Below, piece after piece: positions 7,780-12,458 of a stretch of DNA of 12,458 nucleotides. Below the pieces are notes generated by a model. That model was not told where the DNA came from, made no database searches, and saw only the letters and a list, made by a program, of their open reading frames with translations. Within the stretch, counting starts at the first letter, position 1; the number at the start of each line of letters is the position of its first letter. The DNA is taken from contig DAJY01000090.1 in assembly GCA_002499015.1 (NCBI GenBank), positions 9,406 to 21,863 of the forward strand, read 5' to 3'. The position numbers were made by a program, and so were the translations under genes. This DNA is from Euryarchaeota archaeon UBA242. GTDB taxonomy: Archaea > Thermoplasmatota > Poseidoniia > Poseidoniales > Poseidoniaceae.

Positions 7780-8259
7780 ATGGATGTTACAATACTCTTA
7801 GGCTCATCCTCCGATATGCCAATTGCGGAGAAGTGTACAAAGATTCTAGAACATTTTGGAGTTACATATCAATTGAGAGTTGCAAGCGCTCATCGCTCAC
7901 CTCAATTTGTTGAAGAAATAGTGAGAGATGCGGAAGCGGATGGATGTTCAGTTTTCGTTGCTATGGCTGGACTAGCAGCTGCTTTGCCGGGTGCGGTTGC
8001 AGCGATTACAACCAAGCCAGTAATTGGTGTTCCAGTTGGAGGTAAAGTCCCCTTCGATTCTCTATTATCTATTGCACAACTTCCACCGGGAGTTCCTGCT
8101 GCTACAGTCGGTGTTGACCGCGGAGATAACGCTGGATATTTAGCGACACAGATACTAGCACTTGGTAACCCGGTTTATGCTGCAGCATTGAAGCAGAATA
8201 AATTGGATCAAGTCGAGAAAGTAAAGGCACAAGACCGTGAAATTAACGGCGGTGTGTGA
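7780..8259 (+). CDS. purE: AIR carboxylase / N5-CAIR mutase PurE
   Basis: PurE makes 4-carboxy-5-aminoimidazole ribonucleotide in purine synthesis, either from N5-CAIR (class I, with PurK) or directly from AIR and CO2 (class II). The 159-residue protein has the complete compact fold: GSSSDM (8-13), ASAHRSP with the catalytic His38 (35-41), AGLAAALPG (63-71), PVIGVPVGG (80-88), LPPGVPAATVGVDRGDNAG (101-119). SAHRSP looks class I, but the class I His of the HLPG motif (His75 in E. coli) is Ala68 here, so the class is ambiguous without knowing whether purK exists elsewhere. The ATG at 7780 is the only start that keeps the N-terminal strand; no clear Shine-Dalgarno site precedes it. The GMP synthase subunit follows almost without a gap, forming a purine pair. 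Confidence 0.93.
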   Translation: MDVTILLGSSSDMPIAEKCTKILEHFGVTYQLRVASAHRSPQFVEEIVRDAEADGCSVFVAMAGLAAALPGAVAAITTKPVIGVPVGGKVPFDSLLSIAQLPPGVPAATVGVDRGDNAGYLATQILALGNPVYAAALKQNKLDQVEKVKAQDREINGGV

Positions 8260-8261
8260 GC

Positions 8262-9209
8262 ATGTTTGACGCGCTTGAGTTCATAGAGGAATCCAAGAAA
8301 GAATTAATCGAAAAGATAGATGATATTGCAATCATCGCTTGTTCTGGTGGAGTAGATTCAACCGTGGCTGCAGTAATTGCAGCTCAAGCGGTTGGAGGAT
8401 TACTTCACTGCGTATATGTTGATACAGGTTTTATGCGTAAGAATGAAACAGAGGAAATTGAAAAACTTCTTGCTGAACAAGGTATCGATCTTGTTACTGT
8501 AAAAGCTGCGGATAGATATTTTGAGGCACTAGAAGGAATAACTGAGCCAGAGCAAAAGCGCAAGGTTATCGGCGAATTATTCATTAGAATATTTGAAGAT
8601 GAGCAAAAGAAATGTGGAGCGAAATATCTGGTCCAAGGAACAATTGCTCCCGACTGGATTGAATCTGGTGGCGGTGTCCGTGATACGATCAAATCTCATC
8701 ATAATGTAGGTGGATTACCAGAGGACATGACTTTGATTGTTGTTGAACCTCTACGTGACTTATACAAAGACGAAGTAAGAGAGTTAGCACGTGCTTTAGA
8801 AATCAATGTCGCAGAACGGCAACCTTTCCCAGGCCCTGGTCTTGCTGTTAGAACTCTAGGCGATTTAACTCCAGAAAGAGTTGAAGTTGTTAGAGAATCT
8901 TGTGCAATCGTTGAAGAAGAGTTTGAAAAAGCGGCTGCTGAAGGCTTGATGGAAATCCCATGGCAATACTTCGCTGCACTACTTCCAGTGCGCAGTGTAG
9001 GAGTTCATGGCGATGTTAGAGCATATGGAGAAACTATTGTTGTACGTGCAGTTCAATCAATAGATGGGATGTCGGCAAAATGTTCTGAGATCCCATATTC
9101 TGTATTGCAGAAGATCAGTACTAGAATCACAAATAAGCTCAAAGGTGCAGTTAACAGAGTTGTTTACGACATTACTCACAAACCTCCGGGAACTATTGAA
9201 TGGGAATGA
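8262..9209 (+). CDS. guaAB: GMP synthase subunit B (ATP-pyrophosphatase domain, archaeal stand-alone form)
   Basis: This subunit adenylylates XMP with ATP and aminates it to GMP, using ammonia from a separate glutaminase subunit not encoded here. The 315-residue protein has the PP-loop SGGVDST (28-34), YVDTGFMRK, the LVQGTIAPDWIE and IKSHHNVGGLP segments, RQPFPGPGLAVR, and the C-terminal dimerisation domain ending KPPGTIEWE. The absence of the class I amidotransferase domain found in bacterial GuaA is one of the best archaeal markers in this window. I prefer ATG 8262, seven bases after GGTG (8251-8254). A GTG at 8256 that overlaps the purE stop would add two residues. Coupling with purE fits a purine operon. 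A hairpin and T-tract follow at 9231-9277, and a decayed copy of this gene's 3' end lies just beyond. Confidence 0.94.
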   Translation: MFDALEFIEESKKELIEKIDDIAIIACSGGVDSTVAAVIAAQAVGGLLHCVYVDTGFMRKNETEEIEKLLAEQGIDLVTVKAADRYFEALEGITEPEQKRKVIGELFIRIFEDEQKKCGAKYLVQGTIAPDWIESGGGVRDTIKSHHNVGGLPEDMTLIVVEPLRDLYKDEVRELARALEINVAERQPFPGPGLAVRTLGDLTPERVEVVRESCAIVEEEFEKAAAEGLMEIPWQYFAALLPVRSVGVHGDVRAYGETIVVRAVQSIDGMSAKCSEIPYSVLQKISTRITNKLKGAVNRVVYDITHKPPGTIEWE

Positions 9210-9230
9210 AATGTTTTCTCTTATTGATGA

Positions 9231-9277
9231 CGAGGGCAATAGTTCCCTCGGTCGAGAGTTTCTCTAATGTCTTTTTT
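9231..9277 (+). terminator. Hairpin plus T-tract terminator after the purine genes
   Basis: CGAGGG (9231-9236) pairs with CCCTCG (9245-9250), a second small stem GAGA/TCTC (9254-9264) follows, and a run of six T residues lies at 9272-9277. Archaeal termination depends mainly on the T-run, so this is a credible end for the transcript carrying purE and the GMP synthase subunit. Confidence 0.5.
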
Positions 9278-9279
9278 GA

Positions 9280-9321
9280 TACGAAACTTCTCTTCCGCCT
9301 GACACAATTGAATGGGAGTGA
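9280..9321 (+). pseudogene. Remnant of the 3' end of a second guaA-type gene
   Basis: Read in frame, this 42-base stretch encodes YETSLPPDTIEWE followed by TGA. The intact gene upstream ends YDITHKPPGTIEWE plus stop, 112 bases earlier. The nucleotide core ATTGAATGGGARTGAA matches at 15 of 16 positions, and the differences in the Thr and last Glu codons are synonymous. The remnant has TS before PP, as many GuaA proteins do, where the intact gene has TH. A stop lies directly before the Tyr codon, so nothing longer is encoded. I infer a relic of an older or duplicated gene copy rather than a functional element. Confidence 0.6.
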
Positions 9322-9400
9322 AGCACTTTCATTTATTCCGGCTGAATTTTTACTTAGGAAAAGGCCAAAATCTTCTAATCAAAACGCCAATGATTAGGGG

Positions 9401-9437
9401 TCAAAAGAGGGTTAAAATACTACTCAAAAAAGAGGGT
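9401..9437 (-). terminator. Tandem T-tract terminators downstream of tRNA-Asn
   Basis: On the minus strand the tRNA 3' end is followed after about 20 bases by ACCCTCTTTTTTGA (9424-9437) and then a near-copy, AACCCTCTTTTGA (9401-9413). Both carry T-runs suitable for archaeal termination and would end the tRNA transcript before it meets the convergent purine genes. The rest of 9322-9458 shows no gene that I can support. Confidence 0.45.
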
Positions 9438-9458
9438 AACTGGGGCGCAGTAAATCGT

Positions 9459-9534
9459 TGGCGCCGATTGAGGGGTTCGAACCCTCGACCTTGGGATTAA
9501 CAGTCCCACGCTCCACCAGCTAAGCTAAATCGGC
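9459..9534 (-). tRNA. tRNA-Asn (anticodon GUU)
   Basis: The reverse complement folds into a complete cloverleaf without an intron. The acceptor stem is GCCGATT/AATCGGC with discriminator G, bases 8-9 are TA, and the D arm is GCT/AGC with a GG-containing loop. The anticodon stem is TGGGA/TCCCA around CTGTTAA, which gives anticodon GTT. The variable loop is AGGTC and the T arm is GAGGG-TTCGAAC-CCCTC. The 3' CCA is encoded (9459-9461). The body is 73 bases, 76 with CCA. It lies 34 bases downstream of the phosphorylase stop on the same strand. An ATAAA about 22-26 bases upstream of the 5' end (9556-9560) may be its own box A, but this is weak. Confidence 0.96.
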
Positions 9535-9568
9535 AGGTCGCCGAATGACCACTCCTTTATGACGACTT

Positions 9569-10909
9569 CTATTTGCCCCTCGGCTCTTCAACAACTGTAA
9601 TTAGTCGAGGTTGCGGGACAATTTCTTGCTGTGAAATCGTGATTGAACGATTAAGAAGAGAAATTTCTTCATATGTGGGCTCATTTGTATAATAAAATTC
9701 CATCCAACATTGTCCGCTATCTATCTTCTCACCAATGTTTTTTGTGATGATAAATCCAACTTCTGGTACAATTATGTCTTCAATATCAAATCTTCCCGCA
9801 CCATGACTTCTTGCTACATCTGCTAGATTTAACGAGTTTATTGAATTGACATATCCCGCTTTATTAGATATAATCTCAATTTTTGTATTTGATATCGGCA
9901 ATACCTTGTGAGGATTTTTGCACAACATTCTAGCAGTCTCAACGCTAACTCCTTGGTAAATACACATTTGTTCAAACTTATTTAATGCGCTTCCATCATC
10001 CAAAACCTGTGAAATCATTGCATCACCTTCGGCAGTAGTTTGAACGATATTTGAAAGTAATAGCAATGATGATGCTTGCATTATCACCAAGTTTCTTGTG
10101 TCTTGGTGACCTTTTCCTTGGAGAACTTCAATACTTTCAATCACTTCAAGTGAATTACCTATATGGCTACCAATCGGATTATCCATTGAAGTGATCTGCG
10201 CCTGACATTTAATTCCCAATCCACTCGCAACAGCGACCATCGACTGGGCTAATTGAATAGCATCTTGCTCTGTTTTCATGAAAGCAGCACTACCGCATTT
10301 AACATCCAATACCAGTGCATGTAAGCCTTCAGCCGCTTTTTTAGAGATAATAGAGGCTGTGATTAGTGGAATGCTGTCGATGGTTTGTGTAACATCCCTA
10401 ATCGCATATAGCAATCCATCAGCAGGAGCTATAGCATCGTTTTGAGCAGCAATACAACAACCGATTTTATGTACAGAATCCTGCATTTGCTGCGGAGTTA
10501 GGTTACAGTTGAATCCTGGAATGGATTCTAACTTGTCTATAGTCCCACCAGTATGGCCCAAACCTCTTCCAGCCAGCATTGGAACCTTGAGGCCACATGC
10601 GGCCAAAGCAGGCGCAAGCATTAGTGACATTTTGTCGCCAACACCACCAGTGCTATGCTTGTCCACTACAAGTTCCGGTTCTTCTTCCCAAGTTAATATG
10701 GAACCGGAATTCATCATTTCATTGGTTAAAGTAATCGTGTCTTGGGCAGATATCCCATACTTATGTACTGCTTTAAGCCAAGATTCTGCAGCAGAAATTT
10801 CAACATCTCTTGAGGCAACAGCCGCGATGAATTTACTGAGTAGGATTCTATTCATCGGCTCAGAATTTATTACTGCCTCACAAAGTATTGAGACTTCTTC
10901 AGACTTCAC
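9569..10909 (-). CDS. deoA: Thymidine / pyrimidine-nucleoside phosphorylase
   Basis: The enzyme splits thymidine, and possibly uridine, with phosphate into free base and (deoxy)ribose-1-phosphate. The 446-residue protein has the family signature DKHSTGGVGDKMSL (83-96), then VPMLAGRGLGHTGGTIDKLESIPG (108-131), APADGLLYAIRDVTQTIDSIPLI with the base-binding Arg/Ser/Lys region (about 161-183), SKKAAEG, LDVKCGSAAF and MDNPIGSHIGN, and a C-terminal alpha/beta domain with SHGAGRFD. It has the bacterial DeoA/Pdp length and lacks the N-terminal extension of archaeal AMP phosphorylases. The start is GTG, with a stop three codons upstream, so the N-terminus is a little shorter than usual (no KKRDG segment). 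AGGCGAT just upstream is a weak Shine-Dalgarno match. It follows the oxygenase gene by 13 bases and is very likely cotranscribed with it. Confidence 0.92.
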   Translation of the reverse strand: MKSEEVSILCEAVINSEPMNRILLSKFIAAVASRDVEISAAESWLKAVHKYGISAQDTITLTNEMMNSGSILTWEEEPELVVDKHSTGGVGDKMSLMLAPALAACGLKVPMLAGRGLGHTGGTIDKLESIPGFNCNLTPQQMQDSVHKIGCCIAAQNDAIAPADGLLYAIRDVTQTIDSIPLITASIISKKAAEGLHALVLDVKCGSAAFMKTEQDAIQLAQSMVAVASGLGIKCQAQITSMDNPIGSHIGNSLEVIESIEVLQGKGHQDTRNLVIMQASSLLLLSNIVQTTAEGDAMISQVLDDGSALNKFEQMCIYQGVSVETARMLCKNPHKVLPISNTKIEIISNKAGYVNSINSLNLADVARSHGAGRFDIEDIIVPEVGFIITKNIGEKIDSGQCWMEFYYTNEPTYEEISLLNRSITISQQEIVPQPRLITVVEEPRGK

Positions 10910-10922
10910 AACAATCGCCTAT

Positions 10923-11876
10923 TTATTCTTTGATCAGACCGATTTCAACCAATCTTTTGTGAAGGTAATCTCCAGCCTTAATCGAAGGATATAACGCCTT
11001 TCCACCAGTTTTTGCAATGAATTCTGCTTGTGGAGTCAAATCTATTTCATTACGTGGATGAACGAATAATGGCATTGAAAATCTTCGTACTGAATTACTT
11101 GAAGGATTTACTACTCTATGGGTTGTAGATTTAAACAATCCATTTGTTAGGTTTTGCAACATATCTCCGCTATCAACGATGATGTATTCAGCATTTCCTT
11201 CAACTTTAATCCAAGTTCCATCATGGTCCATTACCTCTAATCCATCAGCGGTAGCAGTAACCAATAATGTGATGAAATTTATATCTTCATGGGCTGCAGA
11301 ACGAACCGCACCTATTGGTGCATTGTCTCCCAATGGTGGATAGTGAATTACCCGCATAATCGTGTTGCCTTCTTCGGCCATCTCTCCGAGCCAATTTGCA
11401 TCTTTTCCTAGATAGAAACTACAGGATTGCAGTATTGATCTAGATAGCAGTTCCATTTGTAAAAATAAGCCATCAACAGCTGCTTCAAATTGTGGAATCT
11501 CTTCATGTGGCCAAACGTTTTGGGGATATGTGGGTGCAGGTTTACCTTTTATGTGGCTTCTGCCATTTTGCCAGAACTCTTTCAAATCCGGTGCAAGGTT
11601 TCCTTTCGCATTCTCGATTCCAAAAGCGGTATAACCTCGCTGATGAGCGATACCTGGGAGCAAGTATTTCATTTTTGAATTCTCTTCAAGGCCAAAAAAA
11701 CTCTCAGCCTGTTGATAACATTGCTCAATTAGTGAAAGTGCGATACCATGATTCTTCAACGCAAAGAATCCAATATCTTGTAATGCAATCCCACAGTCTT
11801 CAACGAATTGCTGTTTTAGCATATCGTCTTCACCAATGAAATCGTTAAAATCAAGGACGGTGAGTTGTCTTGACAT
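10923..11876 (-). CDS. Isopenicillin-N-synthase-like Fe(II)/2-oxoglutarate-dependent oxygenase
   Basis: This is a cytosolic non-haem iron enzyme of 317 residues. The N-terminal DIOX_N region has VLDFNDF (7-13) and GFFALKNHGI (36-45). The double-stranded beta-helix carries the iron ligands HED (His196, Asp198) and His253 in STTHRVVNP, and the RxS motif Arg265-Phe-Ser267 that binds 2-oxoglutarate. All catalytic residues are present. The superfamily includes isopenicillin N synthase, plant hormone oxidases, and fungal thymine-7-hydroxylase and related pyrimidine hydroxylases, so substrate cannot be assigned from motifs. The tight link to the pyrimidine-nucleoside phosphorylase suggests a pyrimidine base or nucleoside substrate, which is an inference. 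I use ATG 11876; a TTG at 11885 would add three residues and has GGAAG nearby. Confidence 0.88.
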   Translation of the reverse strand: MSRQLTVLDFNDFIGEDDMLKQQFVEDCGIALQDIGFFALKNHGIALSLIEQCYQQAESFFGLEENSKMKYLLPGIAHQRGYTAFGIENAKGNLAPDLKEFWQNGRSHIKGKPAPTYPQNVWPHEEIPQFEAAVDGLFLQMELLSRSILQSCSFYLGKDANWLGEMAEEGNTIMRVIHYPPLGDNAPIGAVRSAAHEDINFITLLVTATADGLEVMDHDGTWIKVEGNAEYIIVDSGDMLQNLTNGLFKSTTHRVVNPSSNSVRRFSMPLFVHPRNEIDLTPQAEFIAKTGGKALYPSIKAGDYLHKRLVEIGLIKE

Positions 11877-11928
11877 GTCTATCAATATCTTCCTTGCCAG
11901 CGATGCCCTATCAATTATGGGGTTGCTA

Positions 11929-12458
11929 TCAATTTCGTGAACGCAATTTTGACAGTAATCGTAGGACTTCGATGTAAATCCAAATTAGAGTAATTAGCAT
12001 ACCAAAAGCACCCCACCATTCTCCAACCTTTGGAGTCTGATTTTGTACGCTTTGTTCAATGAATCCAAAATCCATTATAAGGTTTAGAGCTGCAATCACC
12101 AATATGAACACGGTCAATCCAATTCCCATTGGACTGGAGGAATGCAATAATGGCATTTGATACGGTGTTGCTAGACTAATGACCATCGAAATAACATATA
12201 GCAGCATGATACTCATTGTAAGACTGATTACAATTTTGTTAAAAGTCGGAGTTGGCCTCAAAACTTTACTGACATAGAGAAAATACATTGAGATAAAAAT
12301 CGCTAGTGTACCCAATATAGCCTGAATTACGATCCCTTGGTAAAAATATTCCATTACGGACGACATTGCGCCAATAAATACACCTTCAATAATAGCATAT
12401 GTTATCATCAATGGTGCAGGATTTTTCGGACGAGCAATATATATTATCATCGCTAGAA
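11929..12458 (-). CDS. Bax inhibitor-1/YccA-like membrane protein, C-terminal part (5' end off right edge)
   Basis: This is a multi-pass membrane protein of the BaxI_1/YccA branch. Recognisable parts are ITYAIIEGVFIGAMSS, GIVIQAILGTLAIFISMYFLY, SPMGIGLTVFILVIAALNLIMDFGFIE and EWWGAFGMLITLIWIYIEVLRLL, giving six hydrophobic segments and a basic C-terminus (SKLRSRN). The frame is open to the window edge, and an ATG at 12450 is probably internal, because family members carry some 60-80 more residues with another hydrophobic segment before this point. The conserved DFDFIE motif is DFGFIE here, so one of the two acidic positions is lost. Family members are linked to ion leak or membrane stress, but the prokaryotic function is poorly defined. 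The oxygenase gene follows after about 52 bases on the same strand. Confidence 0.82.
   Translation of the reverse strand, partial: LAMIIYIARPKNPAPLMITYAIIEGVFIGAMSSVMEYFYQGIVIQAILGTLAIFISMYFLYVSKVLRPTPTFNKIVISLTMSIMLLYVISMVISLATPYQMPLLHSSSPMGIGLTVFILVIAALNLIMDFGFIEQSVQNQTPKVGEWWGAFGMLITLIWIYIEVLRLLSKLRSRN

Noticed and set aside
9312..9500. Small plus-strand open frame running into the tRNA gene
   Set aside because: It overlaps the tRNA on the opposite strand and begins inside the guaA remnant; the peptide shows no family features.
9459..9534. tRNA-Asn as an integration (att) site
   Set aside because: I found no duplicated tRNA 3' segment, integrase or mobile gene nearby, so there is no support for an integrated element.
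10509..10994. 161-codon open frame antisense to the phosphorylase gene
   Set aside because: It lies fully opposite strongly conserved coding sequence, has no recognisable motif or ribosome binding site, and its composition fits a shadow frame.
1..12458. CRISPR arrays, insertion sequences, toxin-antitoxin or defence systems
   Set aside because: No regularly spaced repeats, transposase motifs, paired small toxin-like genes or nuclease/helicase signatures are seen. The genes are metabolic, repair or membrane functions.

Overview
The window is AT-rich, densely packed, and most likely archaeal. The best guess is a marine Thermoplasmatota-type euryarchaeon such as Marine Group II (Poseidoniales); that lineage is an inference, not a measured placement. 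The evidence is a stand-alone ATP-pyrophosphatase subunit of GMP synthase (archaea split GuaA into two proteins), a PurE of archaeal style, Shine-Dalgarno sites of GGTGA(T) type that suit a 16S 3' end of the ...AUCACCUCC kind, TTG and GTG starts, and very short intergenic gaps. Several other genes (glycine cleavage, pyrimidine-nucleoside phosphorylase, GAD-like decarboxylase) look like families shared with bacteria, as is common in that lineage.

Layout. Positions 1-189 (minus) hold the N-terminal part of a Mug/TDG-type DNA glycosylase that runs off the left edge. From about 247 to 9209 the plus strand carries a group II PLP-dependent amino acid decarboxylase, gcvT, gcvPA, gcvPB, an unknown four-helix membrane protein, purE and the GMP synthase ATPase subunit. 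A GT4-type glycosyltransferase on the minus strand (2853-3998) interrupts the gcv genes. It is convergent with gcvT, with the two stop codons touching, and divergent from gcvPA. Positions 9210-9458 form the largest non-coding stretch, 249 bases. It holds a hairpin/T-tract terminator, a short decayed remnant of the 3' end of another GMP synthase gene, and terminators for the following tRNA. From 9459 to the right edge everything is on the minus strand: tRNA-Asn(GUU), a pyrimidine-nucleoside phosphorylase, an isopenicillin-N-synthase-like Fe(II)/2-oxoglutarate oxygenase, and a Bax-inhibitor-1/YccA-like membrane protein cut by the right edge.

How the genes fit together. GcvPA/GcvPB and GcvT are three of the polypeptides that oxidise glycine to CO2, ammonia and methylene-tetrahydrofolate; GcvH and the lipoamide dehydrogenase are not here. 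One-carbon units of this kind feed purine and thymidylate synthesis, and purE plus the GMP synthase subunit are two purine steps, so the plus strand has a glycine/one-carbon/purine theme. On the minus strand the phosphorylase releases free pyrimidine bases. The oxygenase 13 nt upstream belongs to the broad superfamily that includes fungal thymine-7-hydroxylase, which raises the possibility of a thymine salvage pair.

I see no CRISPR array, insertion sequence, toxin-antitoxin pair or obvious defence system. The most unusual items are the guaA remnant at 9280-9321, the phosphorylase/oxygenase pair, and a leader before gcvPA able to form two mutually exclusive hairpins next to its ribosome binding site.
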